Below are positions 27,958-36,405 of a stretch of DNA of 64,000 bases, one piece after another. Within the stretch, counting starts at the first letter, position 1. Each line of letters starts with the position of its first letter. This DNA is from Leptospira paudalimensis. Lineage in GTDB: Bacteria > Spirochaetota > Leptospiria > Leptospirales > Leptospiraceae. Where the stretch lies: positions 3,605,292 through 3,669,291 of the forward strand of contig NZ_JAMQPR010000001.1 of the NCBI RefSeq assembly GCF_026151345.1, read 5' to 3'. The translations under genes were made by a program, and so were the position numbers. The notes under the pieces are model-generated. The model saw only the letters and a program-made list of their open reading frames with translations. It was not told the DNA's origin and ran no database searches.

Positions 27958-28980
27958 ATGAACTCAAAAGTTAAAAAATACCTGATACTTTCAGGATTAG
28001 GTGCTGCTTTACTCTTAGTTTTGGCACTCATCAGTTTTTTTGTCGTGGATGAAATCAAGGGCGGAGCTGTTGGAGACGGTCAAAACAAATACGAACTCAT
28101 CATTGATTCCGGTGAACCTTCTTCCAGTGTTGTAAGAGAATTAGCGAGTGCTGGAATGATTAAATCTAGTGTATACTTTAATTATCTCATCAAATTTACA
28201 AGAGCTGGAAACAAAATCAAACAAGGAGTTTATGACATCAATGATGGAATGAGCTCTCGTAAGATTTTAGATGTCATCATTTCCGGAAAAGTTAAACTCA
28301 TCACATTCACTGTTCCTGAAGGATATAACAATCGCCAGATAGGTGATCTCTTGGTTACAAAAAAACTAGCTCCATCACGAGAAGAATTTTTAAAAGTAAC
28401 TCAAAGCCAAGCATTACTTACAAAATACAATATTCCTGCTAAAACTTTAGAAGGTTATTTATTTCCTGAAACATATTCAGTGCCATTAAATTATCCTCTT
28501 GAACGTATCACTGAAATGATGATCAAACGGTTTTATAAAAAATTGGAGACCATCCCTGAAGCAAAAGGAATCAAACCCGCAGATCTACATTTTAGAGTTG
28601 TACTTGCTTCGATAGTGGAAAGAGAAGCAGTGAGAAAAGAAGAAAGGCCTATGATGGCTGGAGTATTTCTCACCAGAATTGAAAAAAACATCAATTTAGA
28701 ATCATGTGCCACCATACAGTACTTATTCGATAAACCAAAAAAGAGACTTTTTGAGTCTGATTTGAAAATAGTATCACCATACAATACATATATGAATGGC
28801 GGTTGGCCCCCAGGTCCAATTTCTAACCCAGGTTTACCCGCACTCGAAGCATCTTTTCGACCAATGAAATCTGATAAATTGTTTTTCTTATTAAAACCAG
28901 ATGGATCACATTATTTTTCTGCGACCTTTAAAGAACATTTGGAAGCTAAGAAAAAATTCATCGATGTTTTGTATCAATAG
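27958..28980 (+). CDS. mltG: Endolytic transglycosylase MltG (YceG-like)
   Basis: About 340 residues with one N-terminal membrane helix (YLILSGLGAALLLVLALISFFVV) and a periplasmic YceG domain. The catalytic Glu is in VLASIVEREAVRKEE, with the other family blocks GYLFPETYSVPL, NLESCATIQYLF and SPYNTYMNGGWPPGPISNPG. It cuts nascent peptidoglycan and may end strand growth. ATG 27958 has GGGGAAGGA directly before it; TTG 27937 is a less likely start. Downstream of murB in a likely shared transcript. Confidence 0.95.
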   Translation: MNSKVKKYLILSGLGAALLLVLALISFFVVDEIKGGAVGDGQNKYELIIDSGEPSSSVVRELASAGMIKSSVYFNYLIKFTRAGNKIKQGVYDINDGMSSRKILDVIISGKVKLITFTVPEGYNNRQIGDLLVTKKLAPSREEFLKVTQSQALLTKYNIPAKTLEGYLFPETYSVPLNYPLERITEMMIKRFYKKLETIPEAKGIKPADLHFRVVLASIVEREAVRKEERPMMAGVFLTRIEKNINLESCATIQYLFDKPKKRLFESDLKIVSPYNTYMNGGWPPGPISNPGLPALEASFRPMKSDKLFFLLKPDGSHYFSATFKEHLEAKKKFIDVLYQ

Positions 28981-29022
28981 ATTCAAATAGTATTATAAAA
29001 ATGCTAACTCATTAGATTCATT

Positions 29023-29280
29023 ATGGATGAAAACATTGTCGAATTGAATATCGCGATCGGAGGAATTTCCAAAGAACTTTTGGATGTACAAAAGGCTTTG
29101 GATGCCTACCGTGAAAAACAATTACGAAAAGAAGCCATAGATGAAGAAGCAATTGTTTTTATCACCAAAGCCGAACGTGTGATCGAAAAAGCAGAATCTG
29201 GCGAACTACAATTAACTCCCGACCAAATTCGTAGAATCAAAAGTAATCTTGTAAAAATTTTAAACCGTCTCCATACTTAA
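29023..29280 (+). CDS. Small helical protein of unknown function
   Basis: 85 residues, charged and predicted all-helical (ISKELLDVQKALDAYREKQLRKEAIDEEAIVFITKAERVIEKAESGEL), ending with a basic QIRRIKSNLVKILNRLHT. It starts 42 bp after mltG on the same strand. No cysteines, no signal peptide. I do not recognise a family; the codon use and clean start make it a real gene more likely than not. Confidence 0.65.
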   Translation: MDENIVELNIAIGGISKELLDVQKALDAYREKQLRKEAIDEEAIVFITKAERVIEKAESGELQLTPDQIRRIKSNLVKILNRLHT

Positions 29281-29296
29281 TCATTCTTTCATGAAA

Positions 29297-29352
29297 CCTT
29301 TACCAAACCTTCACCAGCTTGTCATCCCTCTGTAACAAATAAAGAACATAGT
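29297..29352 (+). promoter_or_regulatory. Phased 11-bp direct repeats (PhoB-box-like) with -10 element
   Basis: Four 7-bp boxes at exact 11-bp spacing: CCTTTAC (29297), CCTTCAC (29308), TTGTCAT (29319), CTGTAAC (29330). The last two closely match the PhoB box (CTGTCAT, 4 bp, CTGTCAT). A -10-like CATAGT (29347-29352) follows 10 bp later, the layout of PhoB-activated promoters. The gene at 29443 is downstream. Confidence 0.65.
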
Positions 29353-29442
29353 TTCTATTGCTAGAGGGAGAATTTTTGCGAATCCCTTTCCGGGAAGACC
29401 CGCTAGCAAAACAAATTCGAATTTTTTCGAAAGAGGAACAAA

Positions 29443-30747
29443 ATGAAAAATTCATTCAAAAAAAGCATGGTGCTTCTTTTCATCGCGATGATGGGATTCA
29501 CGATGATCAATTGCCCAGGAAAGAAAAGTGAAGACTCGTCGACCTTATTGGGTTTATTAGCCATTGCAAGTTCGGCTAGTGTTGCTGGTTCTGATTTATG
29601 TGATGGAGTTGGCGTACCAAATCCTACACAAGTATTGGAAGGAAATATCAATGGTGCTGTAACCGTAAGTGGATCTGCATTATTACGCGGAACGGTTAAC
29701 GTAACTGGTGGTGGTTCCATTACAATCTTACCAAAGACAGTAATTTTTGCAGAAAGAGGATCTTCTCTTTTTATTTATGAGAATGGTAGACTCACTGCAC
29801 AAGGAACAGCTGCACAGCCTATTTGTTTTACTTCTGCAAACTCTGTCGGTCAAAGAGCTCCTGGAGATTGGGGTGGTATTGTCGTTGTAGGAAATGGTAC
29901 TTCAACTAGAACATCTACGACTGAAGGAACAACTCCTAAAACTTATCCAGGAACACAAGATGGGATTATCAACCTTTCCTATGTGATCGTTGAATTTGTT
30001 GGAAACGAAGTTGCACCTGGAAACGAACTAAATGGTGTTTCTAGTTATGCAGTAAAATCTTCTACTAGTTCATACGACCATGTTCAAATCCATAGAGGAT
30101 TAGATGATGGATTTGAATGGTGGGGAGGAAACGTAGGTGGACAATATTTACTAGTAACTGGTGGTATGGATGATGACTTCGATATGGATGAAGGATTTAG
30201 CGGAAGTCTATCCTACATTATCGGTGTAAAATATCCAAACTCATGCGGTGGAACAGTTTCTACAGATCCGCATGGATTTGAAATGGATGGAAGTGATACA
30301 AACGGTTCTGGTGGAACTGGATTAACAAATCCAAACGTATCCAATTTTACCACTTTAGGTCAATCAATCACAGCTGGTGAGGGAATGCGATTTAGAGAAG
30401 GTATGAGAGGAACATTTACAAATGGATTAGTATACGGATACCTTGCAACGAATATCAATTGTATCAACAATGCTGGATCAGCAGGAAATACAAATCCAAC
30501 AGGATCCAACGCAAATCTCAAAGTACAATCCGGAAAAGCTGTAACATTAGGTTCACAATGTGTGGCATTAACAGCTTCTGCAGAACTTACTTCAATTCCA
30601 ATTGTAGATGCAGGGAATATTGCTGATTGTGGAATAGGTGGAACAAAACCTGATTTTACATCAACAGCAGCATACGCAACATTAGGTGGCGGTCCAGTTG
30701 CACAAGGAAAATGGTGGGATGGTTGGACAGTATACCGATCAAGATAA
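29443..30747 (+). CDS. Lipoprotein with acidic, Gly-rich repeats, predicted cell-surface/outer-membrane
   Basis: 434 residues. The N-terminus (KKSMVLLFIAMMGFTMINC) is a lipoprotein signal with Cys24. A Gly/Thr-rich body follows (VTVSGSALLRGTVNVTGGGSITILPKTVIFAERGSS) with the short repeated strands typical of a right-handed beta-helix. Acidic segments (HRGLDDGFEWWGG, GGMDDDFDMDEGFSGS) could bind a divalent cation. It is similar in style to lipoproteins that sit beside TonB receptors, and a TonB receptor gene does lie downstream at 31491. RBS GAGGA before ATG 29443. PhoB-like boxes lie 90-146 bp upstream. Exact function unknown. Confidence 0.85.
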   Translation: MKNSFKKSMVLLFIAMMGFTMINCPGKKSEDSSTLLGLLAIASSASVAGSDLCDGVGVPNPTQVLEGNINGAVTVSGSALLRGTVNVTGGGSITILPKTVIFAERGSSLFIYENGRLTAQGTAAQPICFTSANSVGQRAPGDWGGIVVVGNGTSTRTSTTEGTTPKTYPGTQDGIINLSYVIVEFVGNEVAPGNELNGVSSYAVKSSTSSYDHVQIHRGLDDGFEWWGGNVGGQYLLVTGGMDDDFDMDEGFSGSLSYIIGVKYPNSCGGTVSTDPHGFEMDGSDTNGSGGTGLTNPNVSNFTTLGQSITAGEGMRFREGMRGTFTNGLVYGYLATNINCINNAGSAGNTNPTGSNANLKVQSGKAVTLGSQCVALTASAELTSIPIVDAGNIADCGIGGTKPDFTSTAAYATLGGGPVAQGKWWDGWTVYRSR

Positions 30748-30775
30748 TTTTTGCTTGAAACTGTTATCAAACGTA

Positions 30776-30806
30776 AGCTCCAGTAGTAATACTGGAGCTT
30801 TTTTTT
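30776..30806 (+). terminator. Rho-independent terminator overlapping the next gene's start
   Basis: AGCTCCAGTA and TACTGGAGCT form a perfect 10-bp stem with a GTAA loop, followed by a T run to 30805. ATG 30807 comes right after. The only ribosome-site-like bases for that gene (GGAG, 30794-30797) lie inside the stem. Confidence 0.92.
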
Positions 30807-31385
30807 ATGAAACCTTTTAAATTATTCATCATTTTTATTTCAATAATATTTGTTAGTTGCAAAGATAAACCTTCTGCTAAAATCGAATCATCACCGGAAA
30901 TTCAAGAAAAACTCAAAAAATCAAGAGAGGAATTGATTAAAAGGAAACTTGAAAATCATTCCATTTCTGGATTTAAATCCAAGGAAGAGTCTGTGTCTGA
31001 ATTTTTGAAGGAATTGGTGAATTCTAAGCAGCGTAAAGCACAGTATAAATCATTATTAAACGATTTTGAAAAAGAATTTGTATTTTTTCCAAATATCTAT
31101 GGAGAAAATACATCACTCGATGTAACTCCACTAGAAGATTATCGTCAGACTTTCGATCGTTTAGAATCACTCGGAATCCAAAGATTAATGGAATCTAATT
31201 TAGAAACATCAAATCTCAAAAATATCAAAATTGTTTGGAAAGGTTCAAAGCAATATGGAAATTTATTAATCCATAAAATTGGTAGAATTGAAATGGTAAA
31301 GAAAGGTTCTGCGATCGAAATTAATCAAATTAAATCTCTAATCGAACAAAATGGGAAGTTTAAAGTAGCAGTAGTTGCTCCCTAA
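30807..31385 (+). CDS. Small lipoprotein of unknown function
   Basis: 192 residues. The start MKPFKLFIIFISIIFVSCKDKPS is a lipoprotein signal with Cys18; the rest is Lys/Glu/Ser-rich and mostly helical. I see no known domain. The gene is unusual in starting straight after the terminator at 30776-30806, so its mRNA start must lie inside or before that hairpin. It is 78 bp upstream of the TonB receptor frame and may supply it with a partner lipoprotein. Confidence 0.75.
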   Translation: MKPFKLFIIFISIIFVSCKDKPSAKIESSPEIQEKLKKSREELIKRKLENHSISGFKSKEESVSEFLKELVNSKQRKAQYKSLLNDFEKEFVFFPNIYGENTSLDVTPLEDYRQTFDRLESLGIQRLMESNLETSNLKNIKIVWKGSKQYGNLLIHKIGRIEMVKKGSAIEINQIKSLIEQNGKFKVAVVAP

Positions 31386-31425
31386 TTATTACAAAGTTGT
31401 AACATAATTTTAAAACGAATGTAAC
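31386..31425 (+). promoter_or_regulatory. Phased 11-bp direct repeats (PhoB-box-like) upstream of the TonB receptor
   Basis: Boxes at exact 11-bp steps: TTATTAC (31386), TTGTAAC (31397), TTTTAAA (31408), ATGTAAC (31419). Two of the four fit well and two are weaker. A -10-like TGTAAT (31440-31445) follows. The array starts directly after the stop of the 30807 gene. Confidence 0.55.
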
Positions 31426-31490
31426 GCGATCTATTTCGATGTAATTTACGGCTGCCAGTTCGTATGAAAGCTGGCACCAGAGATACATTT

Positions 31491-34475
31491 ATGAAGAAAA
31501 TAGCGCAATTTATCATCATTGTTGTAATGTTTATTACAAACACCATTACAGCTCAATCAGTTGGGTCCGTAAAGGGAACCATCATCGATTCAGAAAATGG
31601 AGAAGCGGTTTTCGGTGCCACAATTGTTGTTAGGTCCGAAAAGAAATTTGCAAAAACCGACTTTGATGGTAGATACTCATTAGATTTACCGCCTGGCACT
31701 TATGATGTCGAATATCAAATGTATGGTTATGGTCCTCAAAAAAGGACGATAACCATAGTTTCTGGAAAATCTCAGAATGTAAACGTTACATTCGGTGCAC
31801 AAGTTCTTGAAACAATTGAAGTAAAGGATAGAGCTCAAAATAATACAGAATCTGCATTGTTAGCACTGCAAAGAAAAACAGGAACCGTTTCAGATGGTAT
31901 CTCCCAAGAAGCCATTAAAAAGAGTCCAGATGCGAGTGCTGGAGATGTAGTGAAACGTGTAACGGGTATTACATTAATCGGCGGAAAGTATGTTTTTGTT
32001 CGCGGACTTGGAGAACGATATTCCAATACACTTTTGAATGAAGTATTAATACCTTCAACTGAACCTGATAAACGTGTTGTTCCTTTAGATTTATTTCCTG
32101 CGAATATGATCAAAAACATTCGCGTTATGAAAACATTTGCACCAGAAGACCCTGCCGAATTCTCAGGTGGATTAGTTAAAATTGAAACACAAGAATATCC
32201 GGATAAACTTACGATGTCTTTAGGACTTGGTGTTGCAAGGAATATGAATACTACCGGTTATCAATTCAAAACGTTTGATGCGGGTGATTTTTTTGGTCGT
32301 CCAAACACCTCGATGAAACGTCCTGATTTAGTTGAAAAACTTCCAAATGAATTTGTATTCGAACCAGGGAATCGTTTTGGCGGATTACCACAAAATTTAG
32401 TCAACATTACTGCTGCATCATTTAACCAACAATGGACTCCAGATGAAAAAAAAGGGCCTTATGATAAAAATTTCAATTTTTCAGTAGGGAATACAATTCA
32501 AACGACTGAGTCTGGACAAAGATTAGGAATCTTCTTTGGTATTACTAAGAGTGAAGAATATAGATACCGCGAAGAAAAATCCACACGATATGTTCCAAGT
32601 TTTGCTGGTGGTATAAGATCAAGGGAAACAACTTTCCTCAATCCTATTCAACAACAAGAAACAAAAATTTATAATAAAGAAACCAACTTTGGAACAAATT
32701 TAAATTTAGCGTACGAATTTACCAAAGGACAACAAATTTATCTTAAGACTTTGTATACCGTTGTTTCAGATACAAACGTAAGGGAAGCAAAAGGTGTAAA
32801 CAATATAGATAACTTTGACTTTATTTCAAATACAAACACCTTTACTTCTAGAGCACTTTTTAACACTGTTCTTGGAGGTGACCATGCGTTACAATTTGGA
32901 TCAATGGCTAGGCCACACAAACTTGAATGGAATTTGGCTTATGCTCAAGCGAATCGGGATGAACCAAATTTAACTCAACAAGTTTGGAGAAAATCACAAA
33001 ACTCAACATTAACTGATCCTTATTTTAGATTACTAAACAATCCTGATGGAACTAGGTTTTATTCAGAATCTCGCGATATCGTGAGACAAGCCAATTTGAA
33101 GTATACAATTCCTTTTGAACAGTGGAATGGACTGAAGTCTGATTTTAAATTTGGTGGTATGGCTCTTGAAAGATACAAAGATTTTACCTTCAAAGAATAC
33201 GGAAGTAAAAGTAACGTAGGTATTCGTTACCCGAATGATTATTGGCCAGTTCCTGGAGAAATAACATTTATACCGACAGATTATATTTCTTCTACTTCTA
33301 ATTCATTAGCAAATAAAACTTTCGCAGAACGTCAAATTGAACCAAATGCTTTTGATGCAATGCAAAAGTTACAAGCATCATTTACACAATTTGATATGCC
33401 ACTATTTAACAAATTTCGATTTGTTGGTGGTGTGAGAATGGAAGATTCATATCAGAAGGTAAGAACATTTAGAACACGTGATAGCAGTTCTTTGTCAAAT
33501 CTTGACTATGGTTGCACTGTAGATAACGAAGATGTTCGAGTTGCCTTAGTAAGATCGAATGTTTGTACCCAAACTAACAATGGTATTGGAGAGCTCAGAA
33601 AAAGAGATACATTACCTTCCATGAACTTTGTATGGGACTTTCACAAAGACATGAATTTAAGAATGGGTTTTACACAAACCGTGACTAGGCCCGATCTTAG
33701 AGAATTATCTCCTTTCGGATTTACTCCATACTTTGGAGCAGACAGGATATTCGGTAACCCTAATTTAAGAAGAACTTATATCCACAATTACGATGTGAGA
33801 TATGAATATTATATTAATAATACTGATTTCATTGGAGTGGGTGGTTTCTTTAAAGAAATGTCAAATCCTATTGAGATGATTGGTCAGCCAGTTGCAGGAA
33901 GTATCTCAGCAAACTTTACTTATACGAATGCAAAAAATGCACAGATCCGAGGAGTTGAAATCGATTTTAGAAAAGAATTTTTTGATAAAATTAGATTTGA
34001 AACCAATTTATTTTTTATCAAATCCCACGTTCAAGTATTACCTTGGGAAGATTTAATATTTATAAAATCTGGACTTGTAGATTCTTTAAATAGAAGTGCT
34101 GCATATGATCCTACAAATATTTCACGTCCGTTACAAGGTCAGTCGGAATACGTTTATAATCTAAAGTTTGATTATTTTATAACCAAAAATAGAAATCAAA
34201 TCATCGGGTTATATTATAACTTTTTTGGTGATCGCATTTATGCAGTCGGAGCAAACGGAACACCGGATGCAATCGAAAAAGGTGTTGGTATCACTGATAT
34301 CGTTTATACTTTTAAAAGTGATGATAGGTTAGATTTTAAAGCAGCAGCGAAAAATATAATGGATACTAGATTTAGAGTATATCAAACTAATCAAGTAACT
34401 GGTGAAGATGAACTATTTTATGCTTATAGAATGGGTGTAACGTTTTCGGTTATGGCAACATATAAATTTTTCTAA
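31491..34475 (+). CDS. TonB-dependent outer-membrane receptor with carboxypeptidase-like regulatory domain
   Basis: About 994 residues. The signal peptide is [22 protein letters not shown] CarboxypepD-reg domain follows at about 25-105 ([43 protein letters not shown]), then the plug ([53 protein letters not shown]) and a 22-strand-type barrel ending in an aromatic residue (MATYKFF). It should import a large or bound ligand using TonB energy. ATG 31491 is chosen because the signal peptide starts there; the frame is open from 31464. A perfect terminator follows at 34484. The PhoB-like boxes upstream hint at control by phosphate, though the ligand is unknown. A remnant of a paralogue lies at 40107. 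Confidence 0.92.
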   Translation: MKKIAQFIIIVVMFITNTITAQSVGSVKGTIIDSENGEAVFGATIVVRSEKKFAKTDFDGRYSLDLPPGTYDVEYQMYGYGPQKRTITIVSGKSQNVNVTFGAQVLETIEVKDRAQNNTESALLALQRKTGTVSDGISQEAIKKSPDASAGDVVKRVTGITLIGGKYVFVRGLGERYSNTLLNEVLIPSTEPDKRVVPLDLFPANMIKNIRVMKTFAPEDPAEFSGGLVKIETQEYPDKLTMSLGLGVARNMNTTGYQFKTFDAGDFFGRPNTSMKRPDLVEKLPNEFVFEPGNRFGGLPQNLVNITAASFNQQWTPDEKKGPYDKNFNFSVGNTIQTTESGQRLGIFFGITKSEEYRYREEKSTRYVPSFAGGIRSRETTFLNPIQQQETKIYNKETNFGTNLNLAYEFTKGQQIYLKTLYTVVSDTNVREAKGVNNIDNFDFISNTNTFTSRALFNTVLGGDHALQFGSMARPHKLEWNLAYAQANRDEPNLTQQVWRKSQNSTLTDPYFRLLNNPDGTRFYSESRDIVRQANLKYTIPFEQWNGLKSDFKFGGMALERYKDFTFKEYGSKSNVGIRYPNDYWPVPGEITFIPTDYISSTSNSLANKTFAERQIEPNAFDAMQKLQASFTQFDMPLFNKFRFVGGVRMEDSYQKVRTFRTRDSSSLSNLDYGCTVDNEDVRVALVRSNVCTQTNNGIGELRKRDTLPSMNFVWDFHKDMNLRMGFTQTVTRPDLRELSPFGFTPYFGADRIFGNPNLRRTYIHNYDVRYEYYINNTDFIGVGGFFKEMSNPIEMIGQPVAGSISANFTYTNAKNAQIRGVEIDFRKEFFDKIRFETNLFFIKSHVQVLPWEDLIFIKSGLVDSLNRSAAYDPTNISRPLQGQSEYVYNLKFDYFITKNRNQIIGLYYNFFGDRIYAVGANGTPDAIEKGVGITDIVYTFKSDDRLDFKAAAKNIMDTRFRVYQTNQVTGEDELFYAYRMGVTFSVMATYKFF

Positions 34476-34483
34476 ATTTTAAA

Positions 34484-34515
34484 AGTAACCATCGCCATTG
34501 ATGGTTACTTTTTTC
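34484..34515 (+). terminator. Rho-independent terminator of the TonB receptor gene
   Basis: AGTAACCATC and GATGGTTACT pair perfectly over 10 bp with a 6-nt loop, followed by a T run from 34510. It begins 9 bp after the receptor stop. Confidence 0.92.
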
Positions 34516-35039
34516 TCTTCACTTAATTCTTTAAATATTCAAAAATATAGTTGATTAATAATAATCTGAACAAAAATTCTTTATTTATCTTTTTCATAAA
34601 TTGATTCTTAAATTTTGAATCCGGAAACATAAATTGATATAAAAACATAGCTATCATACTTTTCTTTTTCTTCTGGTCTATTTTGTTCTATTTCTGTTAC
34701 AGATTTAAACCATTTAATACTTACATAATAACTCAAAATTGTTTAATTTAACAAAAATTAAATGATCTTTAAATGCCAAATATCCATTCTCTTAACAACA
34801 ATCGGTGAAATTGATATAAATCAGTTTCATTTTTCGGAAGAGTTTAATAAACGATTAAACTCATTTGATATTAATGATTTGGAAATAATAAGCTTGTTAC
34901 GTATAAAAAGAAAAGAATTTCCCGTTGGTACTTTTGTATGCATTTGGGATGTAGTTTACTGCCTAATCAAGGAGTAAGCTTTAGTCAAAAATTCTAATTA
35001 ATAATTACCGAAATAATTCTCTCAAACTGTCACTGTTTC
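34516..35039. other. AT-rich non-coding stretch before the decayed gene
   Basis: About 520 bp, very AT-rich, with no convincing gene. A 71-codon frame at 34762-34977 has no ribosome site, signal or family resemblance and is not called. It probably holds the promoter and lost 5' part of the pseudogene that follows. Confidence 0.6.
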
Positions 35040-36247
35040 GACCCTCCTTCAATTAATGCATCTACTTCTGTTGGTGAACAAAATTTTTCATTTGTTGTAA
35101 ATCCTTCAGTGCAAGACTTACCACGACCAGTTTAAGATAATTATGTCTTAGTAGGGAAAATTTATGATATAAGTTTGGATTGGTTAAAAGTCCAGGGTTT
35201 GCCTCAGGAAATCCTATTCTCTGATCAAATTCAATGTACCTGTTGAGTTTAAGTATACCTATAATTCTGTCGTGTTGCGTGATTCTGGATTCATTGAGGA
35301 ATTTATGGTCTATTATTTTGATTCTACTGAAAAGACATGATTTCCATTCCAAGGTGTTAGGGTTGATACGAAAAAAGAGGTTACAGCAGTTACAAATCAC
35401 ATCTCAACAATTGTAAAATTGCATTGCCCTTGGCATTTGAAACAGGAGTTATGAAGCTCCCTGCTTCTATTGGTTCCGAAGCTCCTATCTCGGGAATTGG
35501 TAATAGCAACATCTAATGGTGGTGCGAGTTGAGGATTAGATGATTGTGGTTTCTTTGTAGATCACATAATCTTCACTGGACTAATTACTTACATTTTAAA
35601 GAACCGATAAAAATTCAATTTTTCTTATATATTTTATAGGGACCAATTGATTAACTTGTGCTGGCAAATGAAGGTTGGCTCGATACTGATTTCTCGATTT
35701 AGACTACGGATGCCGTTGGAAGCTGTAAAGTTTATTTAAAGGACTTTGATAAAGATGAAATTGTACTGCCTTTTAATTTGCGAATCTTATTTGTGTTGCT
35801 TTCAATAGAAACGCGGTGGCGACATTAGGAACAAACATAGGACCAAGTCGGTTTGTGAGATATTCTGGTGCAGCAATTTAATTTAGATCCATTAGTCACT
35901 CTGTGGTTTTTGGAACAACTGCAGCAGTTAGCTGTAATATTGAAGTATGACATGAAACATTAACCAGAGTTGGCGACATCACAATTACTTTTGGACAAGT
36001 AGCATGTGATGGTGGTACCACTCTTGGAGGTAATACTGCAGGTAAAACAATCGCACTAATGAATTTGAATTTTACTGCCCTAGACTTGACTTCGACGACT
36101 GAAACAGTGTAAGTGTCAGGAAAATTGAAAACAGTCGGTGACGGTGCTATGAATCTGGCTTACTATGATAATACTCATTATTGTGATGCAATCAATTCGG
36201 CTAGAACAAAAGGGTGGGAATGTTGGACTTCCTTTCACGCAATTTAA
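35040..36247 (+). pseudogene. Decayed paralogue of the large lipoprotein gene at 36406
   Basis: Translated in pieces, this stretch lines up with the gene at 36406 despite stops and a frameshift. DPPSINAS then LVGKIYDISL matches PPPTVTF and PVGNIFDIEL; after the frameshift YTYNSVVLRDSGFIEEFMVY matches LTYNYNIDKLNEAGFIDEF, followed by VTNHISTIVKL against TNHFTPFVLT. Further on, TTDAVGSCKVYLKDFDKDEIV matches TTDAVGFYKVYLKSFNKNEVV. From about 35820 to the stop at 36247 a different C-terminal region remains with single stop codons in one frame (ending ARTKGWECWTSFHAI). No signal peptide is left. It is a clear old duplication losing function by point mutation. Confidence 0.85.
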
Positions 36248-36298
36248 TATAACAAATAAAGTATATTTATTCAAGTGCTTCATTGAAAGAAGAACCTT

Positions 36299-36327
36299 TT
36301 GTCATTCAAATGTAATGATAATGTAAT
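36299..36327 (+). promoter_or_regulatory. Phased 11-bp direct repeats (PhoB-box-like) upstream of the large lipoprotein gene
   Basis: TTGTCAT (36299), ATGTAAT (36310) and ATGTAAT (36321), each 11 bp apart with 4-bp spacers (TCAA, GATA). These are the best three boxes in the window after 29319/29330. The gene starts at 36406. Confidence 0.65.
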
Positions 36328-36405
36328 TTGCGACAAAAATAAAGATTTGCCTCTCGCGAAAATTCGATCATTTTTTGTTAATCTCTCAAATGCGGATTGA
36401 ATTAA

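Noticed and set aside
34762..34977. 71-codon frame in the AT-rich gap
   Set aside because: No ribosome site, no signal, no resemblance to a family, and a composition like the rest of the gap.
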